Shown here piece after piece: positions 34,995-44,811 of a DNA stretch of 64,000 nucleotides. Origin of the DNA: Agapanthus africanus (taxonomy: Eukaryota; Streptophyta; Magnoliopsida; Asparagales; Amaryllidaceae). A model generated the notes under the pieces. It had not been told where the DNA came from and did no database searches. It saw only the letters and a list, made by a program, of their open reading frames with translations. The stretch covers positions 139,767,988 through 139,831,987 of the forward strand of contig JASDDO010000001.1 of the NCBI GenBank assembly GCA_030015575.1, read 5' to 3'. Each line of letters begins with the position of its first letter. The stretch's first letter is position 1. A program made the position numbers and the translations under genes.

Positions 34995-35475
34995 GGTTTA
35001 AGGATACGTTAGTCTCATTTGAGACTAAGATCAACTTAAACATTTGTTATGGATGCGTTAGTCTAATTTTAGAGTAAGATCAACTTAACAGTTTGTTAAG
35101 GACACATTAGTCTAATTTTAGACTAAGGTCAACTTAATCATTTGTTATGGATACGTTAGTCTAATTTTAGACTAAGATCTACTTAACAGGATCATTTAGA
35201 TCCAACAAAAGAGCATTTGGGCTCTATTGTTTTAGTTTAGGGACTTTGCGATCAATTACCAGTTTAAGGACATGGTGGTCCAGTTTAAAGACGTCATAGT
35301 CTGTAAAGGTTAAGGACATCATAGTCCATGGGCTTAAGGACCCCACAGTCCGAGGTTAAGGACATCATAGTCCATGGGTTTAAAGGACCTCATAGTCCAG
35401 TTTAAAGACGTCATAGTCTATAAAGTTTAAGGACATCATAGTCCATGAGTTTAAGGACCCCACAGTCCGTGGAAT
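34995..35475 (-). repeat. Two hairpin minisatellites in LTR C
   Basis: 34995-35190 has four 57 bp units with the inverted repeat TTAGTCTAATTTTAGACTAA. 35240-35475 has about nine units of GGACATCATAGTCC type (reverse of the array in B) with stem variants GACTGTGG and GACCCCAC. Both arrays recur in B and D. Confidence 0.65.
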
Positions 35476-35954
35476 GATTGGTTATCGGGACCCGTCACCT
35501 CTCTGAAGACGTTGAAGGATTACAATGACAAATATCAGAGGAGTGAAAAGATGTACCCTTGAACCAAAGTTGATTGGGAAATCTGTAGTCTAATTTGGGA
35601 CTAAGATCAATTAACTGGATTATGAGCAATGGGCTCAGTCTAATCTGAGTTGAGGACTTATGGCCAACTTGGGCTAAGTCCAATTAGGTTTGAAATGTTG
35701 GACCTTTGCTTGGACTGTTGAACATTTGTCTGGCTTCAGCCCCTCATTATTTAGCAATGCCAAACAAAAGTTTGGGGGCTCTGATAACATTTTGTCTTTG
35801 GCTGATCACTAACCATTCATTATAGCTCTGGACTTTACTTTGCATATCATATGAACTGACCAATTTTGAGGTCTAGTTGAAGGGGAGATTTGCCTCTGGA
35901 AAACTTAACCAATTCAGTCTAAGCTTGGCATTAAAACATAGTGTTAAACACTAG

Positions 35955-36460
35955 TGGATATTTGGCGATCACGTGCTCCCACGTGATGTGCTGAAAATAA
36001 TGTTAAACACTAAGGACGAGGCGCTTAAAATAGTGTTAAACACTAAAATTGAATTGGTCACGTGGGGTCACGTGAGGCATCCGAAGATGGGGACAGACTT
36101 CCTTTATTTTGTTCTCAGAATATTCAGATAAGTGTTAAACACTTTAGTCTTTGAAATTATCATGTGTGGACACGTGACAATGCCTCTGCGTTGGGCATCA
36201 ATTCCTCTGTCTTCCCCTATTTTATTCTTTTGAAAAGGGGTATTTGTCAGGGGTCACGTGAGGCGCCTTAGATCAGTATTGCCTTCGGCTTTGTTCTCTT
36301 TTATTTTAAGGGTCACGTGGGAGCACGTGAGGCATTGCCTCTGGGCTAATTCCTTCTTATTTTGAAGAGTCCATTAAAGGGGCACGTGGGGGCACGTGAG
36401 CATGCTTTATTCATTCCTTTTTGTTTGTTGGGATATAGGATTACGTGTTACCACGTGATC
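35955..36460 (-). repeat. Paired G-box array, downstream part of LTR C
   Basis: Seven units of CACGTG-N4-CACGTG type, for example near 35970, 36060, 36168, 36255, 36312, 36380 and 36444, interleaved with AGTGTTAAACACT palindromes. Orientation relative to the TATA box is as in B. Confidence 0.68.
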
Positions 36461-36504
36461 ACATTAGATACTTGATCTTTACGTGCATGGAGAGCTTCAA
36501 GTCT

Positions 36505-36720
36505 CTTATTTTAAGAATTAAATTCTTTTATAGGGTTAAACCCTAATTTCATTTAGAGGAATTAAATTCCTATATAATTGGAAGAATTAAATTCTTTTGT
36601 AGGGTTAAACCCTAATTTCATTTGGAAGAATTAAATTCCTGTGAATCTGGAAGAATTAAATTCTTATGTAGGGTTAAACCCTAGTTTCATTGGGTGGAAT
36701 TAAATTCCTATGAATTTGGG
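36505..36720 (-). repeat. TTAA-centred palindrome train in LTR C
   Basis: About three 65 bp units, each with AGAATTAAATTCT, GGGTTAAACCC and GGAATTAAATTCC. All are near-perfect palindromes on a TTAA core with co-varying arms. Related words (GAGTTAAACTC) occur in the A-type LTRs. Confidence 0.65.
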
Positions 36721-37069
36721 GGAATTAATTTCCTTAAACTTAAATCCTCTCTCTAAGTTTTAGATCTGCATGGCAGAATCTCCCCGATGAGAATTAAATT
36801 CTTAACTTGTGGGGAGATCAGCTTCTGCAAATCTTCAACCAAAGAAAGAACTAAGTTCTTATTCAGAAGTGTTAAACTCTTAATTTGAGAATTAAATTCT
36901 CTTTTGTTTTATGGAGCTTAGATATCTTTCCCCTTTCTCACCTAGAGTTTCTTTTCTCTCCTGAAGAAATCTTCTTTTCTCTCTTGGAATTAAATTCTCC
37001 TCTCTTTTTTCTCTCCGTTGTTGTATATCTAAAAAAAAGGTTCCAACGATATTTCTCTTCTTTTCTTGG

Positions 37070-37085
37070 CTCCTATTTATAGGAG
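37070..37085 (-). promoter_or_regulatory. LTR C TATA box in a palindrome
   Basis: CTCCTA-TAAA-TAGGAG on the element strand, identical to the copies in LTR B and the C 3' LTR. A leader rich in GA follows. Probable transcription start of C. Confidence 0.55.
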
Positions 37086-37434
37086 AAAGAAAAGAATCAA
37101 TTTGTTTAGTAAATCTTTCATCGAAAGATTTTAATTGATTTTGTAACCAATATGATCTTTTAGATCACTTAGTGAATTTTATTCACCATTGGATTTTTAA
37201 TCCAAAAAATCTTTTATCTGTTATTCTTGGAAAATTTCAGGGAAATCTTTCCTTGTATAGAATCTTTCTATAAATTGGTGATTTTTAATCACCATTGGAT
37301 TTTTAATCCAACGGTGCTCCACTTTACAGAGCAAAATTTTTTTGTTTGGAAAGATCTAGGGAAATATTTTTCCAACTAGGGTTTTTGATTTCCCTTAATT
37401 AGAATTTAATTCTATTAGTTCAGAAGGCTTAAGA

Positions 37435-37725
37435 GCCTATCACGTGTTAGCACGTGACCCCACTGATTGACCAATTAATTAGAATTTAATTCTATTGGTT
37501 TCGAGGGCTCAGGAACCCATCACGTGTTGGCACGTGACCCCACTGATTAATTATTTAATTAGAATTTAATTCTATTGTTTCAGAGGGTTTAAGAGCCTAT
37601 CACGTGTTGGCACGTGACCCCACTGGTTAATTATTTTCAATTATTTATTTTATTCAGTGCCTGCAGGCTTTGCCTGTAAATGGTCACGTGTCTGCACGTG
37701 ATGCCCGGTCACGTGTTGGCACGTG
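37435..37725 (-). repeat. Paired G-box array, upstream part of LTR C
   Basis: Five units CACGTG-N4-CACGTG with spacers TTAG, TTGG, TTGG, TCTG and TTGG, near 37441, 37520, 37600, 37683 and 37709. The first three repeat as 80 bp blocks that include TTAGAATTTAATTCTA. The same array occurs, slightly decayed, at 24195-24505. Confidence 0.72.
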
Positions 37726-37944
37726 ATGCCTCATAACTTTTGATCCCGGATGAATTATAAGGCCCATAATATATCAAATCGAAAGATTTTTCGAGACTCT
37801 TTTGATACCATCAGAATTTAGCTGTTTCACATTCGCGAGTTTGTCAAAACTCAGCCCGGAAAATACTGGTTCACATTTTCTTAAACGTATCGGTGCCATT
37901 TGATACCTTGGGCTCTTTTGCGCGGAAATTTTTTGCCGGGAACA

Positions 37945-39189
37945 GAGATGTCACCACAACGTTATTCCTCCAACAAGATTCGGACACGCCAAAACAAACG
38001 AAACAAGGGCAATATTCCTTGCTTCAGGGTCTGGACGGAAACTCATATAAAACCTGAAAGACTATCGGAGATCATCCCACACTAGCGCGGAGTGGTCACC
38101 ACCTCGACATTCGTCTCGATACAGCAGACGAGATGTCACCACAACATTCCTCATTCCAACAAGACTCAGACGCGACAATCAAACAACGGAACCACGGCAA
38201 AATCCCTAGTTCCAAATCTCGACGGTTCACCAACAACCTAGAGACAACCGCGACATTCGTCTCGATACAGCAGACGCAATACTGGCAAACGAAGCAAAGG
38301 CCAAATTCCTAGCTTCAGGGTCTTGACGGCAACTCATATAAAACATGAAAGACTATCGGAGATCATCCCACACTAGCGCGGAGTGGTTATGACTCATCGG
38401 GGCTCCCCAAAATGAGCCTAACCTCAAGTAAAAAGCGGCATGGAAAAATTCCTAACGCTTGCTCTTCCGACGGTCAAACTGCCTAGGAAGATTGCTTGAA
38501 GACGTCTTGTCCAACCCCCGAAGGGATCAGAGACACGACATTCGCAAGGCTACTCGAACAGCAAGATTGCCGATCGAGGGATACATCAGCAAACACGACG
38601 GTATGACAGGCAAAACCCTAGTACCACAGACCCTAACGGACCTCTGTCGTAAAGAGCAGAGGTTAACTGCGACGTTAGGACATTCTTGCGAGAACTTCTC
38701 GACCCGTCTCGACTCGTAAGGACAAGCCTTAGGCAATGGGGATAAGGACATGTTTCCTAAGCACTGGGGCCCTGCAAGTCGGTCTAAAATGGACTCTTGC
38801 ATACTATTCACGGGACACACTCTCCAAAGTCGAATCTCGACAAGGAGGGAAACAACCACTTATGAGTCCTCTCGACTTGTAAGAGGGAGAATTCTCTTGT
38901 GAGATCCCTACGAATCTCAAGAGAAAGCACACTTGGGAATCCTCACGATTCCTAAGGAGAAAATACACCTACGAGATACTCACGACTCGTAGGGAGAAAA
39001 GTCTTTATGAGACTCTCACGGCTCATAAAATTGAAAAGTCTTAGGCAGCAGACCTGAACCTATTTCCTAAGCCATCGTTATCCTACAGAGAGTCTAAGAT
39101 GGACCATCACTTACTATCTACAGGCCACATTTGTTGAAATTACACGGCAATGACACAGCGAAGAGAAGAAAGCAGTAATAGAACAAAAA
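37945..39189 (+). mobile_element. Element D non-coding region with hairpin cassette
   Basis: Same repeat classes as in C but in opposite orientation. 37945-38400 holds diverged repeat units (two near-copies of a block with ACTATCGGAGATCATCCC). 38400-38860 is unassigned except for one outer cassette stem near 38730. 38859-39077 is a complete six-hairpin cassette, in the order expected for a plus-strand element. No coding domain. Confidence 0.68.
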
Positions 39190-39200
39190 AATATGTATCT

Positions 39201-39206
39201 TTTATT
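39201..39206 (-). terminator. PMD gene polyadenylation signal
   Basis: AATAAA on the minus strand, 84 bases after the stop codon at 39290, in an AT-rich 3' region. It fits the end of the antisense gene. Confidence 0.5.
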
Positions 39207-42200
39207 CATGAATTCGATGGAGTACAAGTTGAATCGTATGAAAGAATAAAAAATGGATACATGTTATTCAAAGATTACAAACAAAACAGCTACTGAGAAG
39301 GAAGAGTTTTCAACAGGTCCGCAAGCTGCTCTCGCATTCCTTTCAGTGCCTTCTCGTGATTAGCCATGGCCAGCTCCGCTTCAATTCGAGCCCTTTGCTG
39401 CAAGCATGATGAAATCTTTTCATTGATTTCACATTGGGAAGTTTCGCAACTCTGCGTAACCCGCTCAATAGAGTCGAGATTCTGCCTCAATACAAGCCCC
39501 TCTGAGATACACTGCTGCAAGGAGTCAAAAGCGGCTCTCGGTTGCGTGGCGTTCGCTTTAACTTGGGCGTGCAGCCAGGCGGATTCATCCGAAGTCTCCT
39601 CGCGTTCCTTCCATCTCAAGGTCGCTTCTTGTTCAAAATAGCGGAGGAAGGACACACTCTCCTCGACCCATGCAGCTCGTTGGGAGTTCACAGCCAGAAT
39701 CTCAGGAGTAGGACGTCTAAGCTCAAGCTCATGCAGGCAAGCCTCAATCTTCCTGCAGTGGTTAACCCAGGACTCAACGACACCTTCGTCATGGAAATTC
39801 ACAAGCGTCGCCAGCATTGGATTAACTTTGGAAGCAAAATCTACAACAAATGTAGGGGCCTCCGCATCAAGCTTCTCGATGTAATCGCCCAACATACGCA
39901 GACTGGTCACAGCGCCTTTTGAAGATGGACGTCTGGAAAAGGGCCCTGCTGGCATTATGATTCGAGACTCGAACGGAGCTGGAGTCGGTGTCACCGCTGC
40001 AAAACAAATCATAATCAGATGACGGCTCAAGAAATAAAAAAAGGCATGAACAATAGAGTCTACTAAACCGGCTGCAACAGGTGGCAGAGCTGGAAGTACT
40101 GGTGGTGCGGCGATACCCTCGTCCCCTCCTTCAATTTGTAAGGCTACAAGTGATGCAAAGAGGAATTAGCAATGACATGGCCGCCTGTCAAAGAAAAGAA
40201 AGGACGTCGGTTAGAAAAAATACTCACCGACACCAGCAGGCGGACTAATCTCTGACTGGAAGGAGAAGTGCTGGTTCAGCACCTGATACAAGTGATCAAA
40301 AAGGACTCCTGCAAGGATATAATAATACAATGTCAGTACGTAAAGTATATTGCCTACGATGAAACCGATAAGTCACAAACATGTACCTTCCAGCATTTAG
40401 GAGGACACGAGAGAAGGTAAGGGGGCGGCCACCGTCAAAGCAGCAACCGGCGATGCTTACTTGGGTGGCACAATCTCAACGCTTGCCACACCTGTATTAG
40501 AAATGAGAGAAATACTGTCAGAGAAGATTGAAGGGGATTGCAGAATGAAAAAGAAAGCAATGATCCAAAATCTACCTGGTGAGTCGTCGGTCGAAACCGC
40601 GACAAGGGCGTCACTGGGTGCAGCGACTGCTTCACCCTCCTCCATCGGAATGGTTTCGTCGCCCTTAGCTTCATCCCCCGACTCCACGAGAACCGTCATG
40701 ATGCTCACAGCGCCCGACAACGGTAAGGAACCGCAAGGGGAAAGAGTGGCAATTGGGGCAGTGCCAGACTCTTGAGAAAGAGTGGCTACCTCAGGCTCGG
40801 TGGTTGCCGCCATCTCACCCACCTCTGCCTCATCAATACTCGGCCCTGCAGGATAGGATATATGAGAATCTGAAGATTAAAACTTTGACAAAAAGAACTC
40901 AGTGTTACGTTACCTTAGGTCGGTCTTTCAATTGCTTCCTGAGCCGCACGTGCTACCTGTTTGTGAGCGGTAGACAGGGCGGCCGAAGCACCCTCTGAAG
41001 GAGCAAGGACAGGGATAGCAGCGCTCGAGCCTGCACCCGTGGCCAAGGCAGCGTTACGTTCCCTTGCTGCACGCATTCTGCGCTTCCTTTCCGCCCGAGC
41101 CGTAAGAGTTGATCTTCTCAAGACCTCCGTCAACGGACATCATCGTCCACACCAGGAGCTACCTCTGGAGCCATTATGGCGCCCGTTATCGGTTGCTTAA
41201 GTAAATCCTCTTTTGTCAATGCTGAGGATGCCGAGACTTCAATAGCTGGCCCTGGAAGCATCTCCGCATCACCCTGCGGGATTGGCACTATACTGGGTAT
41301 GACCTGAGTCGAGGTAATCCCTGCAATAAGATGACAAACGGGTCAGATTATCCATAAGAAAGGTGAATGAAGGCACAATGAGCCAAAATATACCAACGCT
41401 CAGCGAAGCGTGAATCCTCTCCTCCACCTCAAAAGTCTTGAGGGAAGCCACGAGAGCCTCTTCAGTGGAAATGCCTGTTAAAGAAGGAGTGTCAGTCAAA
41501 ACATGATAACAAAAACATAACAGTAAAAAGATGCGACTAAAGATTACCTGACTCAGCAAGGATGATCAATCTCGCTTGGCGGCTACCGAGACGCTCGAAA
41601 ACTGCGATGGCAGCCTCCAGATCAGTATCATCCAGCGCTATGAATAGACCCTCGTTGGTCCCATATTCGCCCAAGCCCTCGTTATAAGGAGCATGAGGTT
41701 CCTGACCAAATACAACGTCGGCAGAAAGAATTGACTTCTTCTTCTTCTTCTGCGAGCGAGTACCGGTCGCCGCCAACACAAGCTTACGCTTGGCGGGCAC
41801 CTTGGGACGACGAGTCCCGATATCTGAACCCACGCCAGACTCGGGAGACGCCACAATCACCATTTCCACGGGAGCACGGGATATCGGTAGCCCAGGCCTA
41901 TCATGCGGGACCTCAACCGCAGCAACCTCTCTTAAGGGAGGACGGACAATGGCCCGTCGTTTCAGAGGGATGGTTGGATTACCAGCCGGAGCGGTGCCCA
42001 TGTGATCAAGAAGCAATCGCTTCTCCTCCCTGATGACGACGCCCATCGAATGTTGATACCAGGCCACATACACTTTCAGGGCCTTCGGAACACAGCTCGG
42101 TTCGCTGATAAAGAAGTTGGACCCCGTGTTCAGATGCATAAAATGATGCAGCGCGCTTCGTATTCCCTCTTCGGTAGCAGCAGGTTCTGCCAAGAAAGCC

Positions 42201-44701
42201 TCAAGATGGACGCCCTGATTATAGCTCAGCTGCTGGGCTAAACGATGTGGGTTGTATCTCATGAATAACGCCGCATCATTTTGCCTAAATACGAGAAAGC
42301 CCGGCCTAATAGAGTACAGATGAAGAATCTCCCGAGCTTTCAACACAGAGGCCCCGTCTTTAAAAATGTCTTGCAATGGCAGCACTGCTTTTGTAGATTC
42401 CTGGCCGACGGTCAAAATTTTATCACTAAAAGACATACCATCTCCAACCGTGCATGGACGAAGGAGCAAACCCTAGCTTCCCGCGGTGTCGGACTTACGA
42501 TGTAGGCGTTGACCAGCCGCATTATCCGAGGGAACTTGCATCTGTCATAAAAGGAAGGTCTTCTATGGATACCGAAGACCCCAAGCACGTGCAACTCGAG
42601 CCATGAGGTGAAATAATGCATTGAAAAGTTGGCAGGCTGCACCCCTGGCTCAGTAGTATCCGCTGCCAAGCTGAGGCCATGATATAGGTGGGCTAACCCA
42701 GCAATCCCGATGGCCACTTGTATTCCGGCAACCATTTGATGCGCGGGGTACAAAACAGACGGCCTCATGTAGCGAAGGTACATGGGAAGCGCGAACTAGC
42801 TTAACCATAAACCGAGAAACCCTAAAAAGAACGCTTCCTCATCGATGCCTGGAGCGGCAATTTCCGAAAAAGGGACGATCGCGACGTTGGGAAGAAAGAA
42901 ATCCTTTTGATCGGCTTCTAATATTGGCCGGCGATCCAAATCAAAGCCGAAAGGATCGTCAAGTTTGGCAAACTTGTCACCTTGACACGATAAAACTTCC
43001 GCACGGAGAAAACTAGCGATAAAATCCGTAAAAGTAACCCCGCGGCCTCCGGATTCGAGAAAGAGGCTCTTATACATATTCAACACCTTTATCAAGCTTG
43101 GAAATTGGTGTTGAATGGTGTTCTCTGGGGTAAGACCCATCACCACTGATTTGGTGGCAAAAATATACTCATCCGGAGGAAGCAGCTCCTCGTAATGCTC
43201 TCCCCTAACGGGTAAACCAGAAACCTCGGCAAATTCCTCTAGAGAAATGGAGACTTATCTATCCAATAAGAGGAAGGTATGGATCGGGATGTTCCATTGT
43301 TCGAGAAACGCCTTGATCCACCATGTCGGAGGTGCAGAATACTGGAACAAGGAAGCGTAGATCGCAGGGTACAATCCGAGCTTCGGCAGCTGCAACTTCT
43401 TCGCCGATAAAATATATCGGGCCCCACTACAGGTATCCGGCCGGGTGACGGGGAGTTAGTCCTATATTGTATGGCTGTCCCCAAGGGCGTGATTCGCCCT
43501 GACATATGTGCCACCCTAAAGTGTCCAAAGCTACTGGCGGCTGCACGGGTACTGCGGCAATAGAAGGCCGAAGGAGACCTTCCGAAGTCCAGTTCACCTC
43601 CTCCACAGTATAGCTTATCGGGGGTGCATCTGCATAAGGGATCGCAGAGATAGGCTCCGAGGGTGTCGCACAAGAGAAGCTCCTGCGGCCTCTGATAATC
43701 TGATCATACCATCTACCCCATAGATGAAGACTCTTTTGCTCCAGGTCATGGTCTTTGATCAGCGCAAGAACCTCTCGGTCTACGGGCGCTTCGAGGAACC
43801 CGCCTTCCGAACGGACGAATGGGAAAGAAGTGTCGAAAGACATAGTACCTGCACGGAAAGGAATAAATTGTCAGCTGCCAATGCCACAGTTTAAGTGTTG
43901 TCACTAGGTACTTTAAATTTGTACCACACTGTAATGCAGTAAAAAGGGGACCAAAGGAGGACCCACAAAATCTAGATGACAGTTTATCATTAGTAAAACA
44001 GCCTCATCATTTGATGAGACTGTTAATTAAACGAGGAAATCCTCAATTGATTCTCATTTAATGAGAACCCCTCGGGCTAAGGAGTAAATCTCCCCTTCAG
44101 AGCAGTGCTCTGTGATAGAGTGACATCTGTCAAACTCTAATGATGAAGGAATAAAAATTCCTAAAGAGCCTTGCTATGAAGAAATGATGGAATAACCATC
44201 AGAAAAATTTAAAATAAGATTTTTAATGGAATAAAATTCCATGATTTTTAAGATCCATGAACAAACTCTTAAGAGTTCTTTATGAAATATTAATAAATCT
44301 ATGTGATTTGAAAAGGGCTAAGCTCTGTTAATGGGTTAAGAAGCCCTGAAAAGGATTTCTTGAAGATCTATGATCTAAAAAGAGCAAAGCTTCATTAATG
44401 GGTTAAGAAACCCTAAGAAAGATCTCTTTAGATCTATAATTCCAAGAAGAGCAAAGCTTTGTTAATGAAACCCTGAAAGGGGGTTTTCTTTAGATCAAAG
44501 ATCTATGAAGAGCAAAACTCTGTTAATGGGTGAAACGCTAGATTCTTAAATAGTCCTTTAAAAGATTTAATCTTTACCTAAGTTTTGACAGAGTTCTGTC
44601 CTTAAAAGAAGTTCTTAAGACAAAGAGCTATGCTCTGCAAAAGAATAAAAATTCTCAGAAGGAAGAAGATGAATAGAAATCATCTCAAGGGCCAAGGGTC
44701 C

Positions 44702-44709
44702 TATTTATA
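44702..44709 (-). promoter_or_regulatory. PMD gene TATA box
   Basis: TATAAATA on the minus strand within GCCTATAAATAGG. It lies about 125 bases upstream of a donor site (CTTAG/GTAAA at 44578) and of a UTR intron ending GTGCAG right before the ATG. A paired G-box (CACGTG-TGAGC-CACGTG region, 44773-44790) lies just upstream, between gene and LTR. Confidence 0.5.
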
Positions 44710-44797
44710 GGCACTGAGTGCCGTTTCAACCTCTAAGTTGATCTAATGGTGGAGATGTTGCTACCGCTGCACTCACGTGTGAGCCACGTGAGCACAA

Positions 44798-44811
44798 CGG
44801 TGGGGGGAATT
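44798..44811 (+). other. Element D polypurine tract
   Basis: CGGTGGGGGGAATT directly before the LTR start TGTTTCTCCC. It fixes D as plus strand and shows that the PMD gene is antisense to it. Confidence 0.7.

Larger units (their letters stand above)
23774..37944 (-). mobile_element. Gypsy element C, Gag-only, nested in D
   Basis: Minus-strand element: 5' LTR (37944 to 34575), primer site, decayed gag (34254 to 30759), more than 5 kb of tandem repeats and hairpin cassettes, polypurine tract, truncated 3' LTR (24724 to 23774). No pol domain was found in 9.8 kb of internal sequence. Layout and Gag resemble element A, but the LTRs are of the B/D type. The right flank is D internal DNA. The target duplicate cannot be tested because the 3' LTR outer end is deleted. 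Confidence 0.83.
34575..37944 (-). mobile_element. Element C 5' LTR
   Basis: 3370 bp, starting TGTTCCCGGCAAAAAATTT and ending GGGGAACA on the element strand, so it has canonical TG...CA ends with a TGTTCCC/GGGGAACA inverted repeat. From its start: G-box array, hairpin train, TATA palindrome, purine-rich leader, TTAA-centred palindromes, second G-box array, and two hairpin minisatellites. Open frames inside are short and unrecognised. Confidence 0.85.
39190..44709 (-). pseudogene. PMD (plant mobile domain) gene, antisense in D
   Basis: A spliced gene on the strand opposite to D. Predicted exons: UTR exon ending 44578; 43848-41548 (ATG at 43843); 41474-41394; 41320-40914; 40845-40576; 40491-40387; 40308-40228; 40143-40069; 39996-39290. 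All junctions have GT/AG, every coding intron is phase 1, and exon lengths are multiples of 3 except exon 4, which is one base short. The product would be about 1340 residues. Exon 2 encodes a PMD fold (WWIKAFLEQW, DEYIFATKSVV, LGLWL, VLYPAHQMVAGIQVA, FTSWLE, LYSIRPGFLVFRQ); then a Lys/Arg stretch, low-complexity Ala/Pro/Glu segments and a C-terminal coiled coil. PMD proteins include MAIN and MAIL1 of Arabidopsis, needed for silencing and genome stability; related domains occur in transposons. Broken by TAA at 43255, TAG at 42796, TAAs at 40915, 40457 and 40397, and frameshifts near 43440, 42450 and 41134. Confidence 0.82.

Noticed and set aside
42412-43673. Separate small genes for each open frame in the PMD region
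   Set aside because: They are pieces of a single PMD exon split by stops and two opposite frameshifts; exon phase fits only the joined reading.
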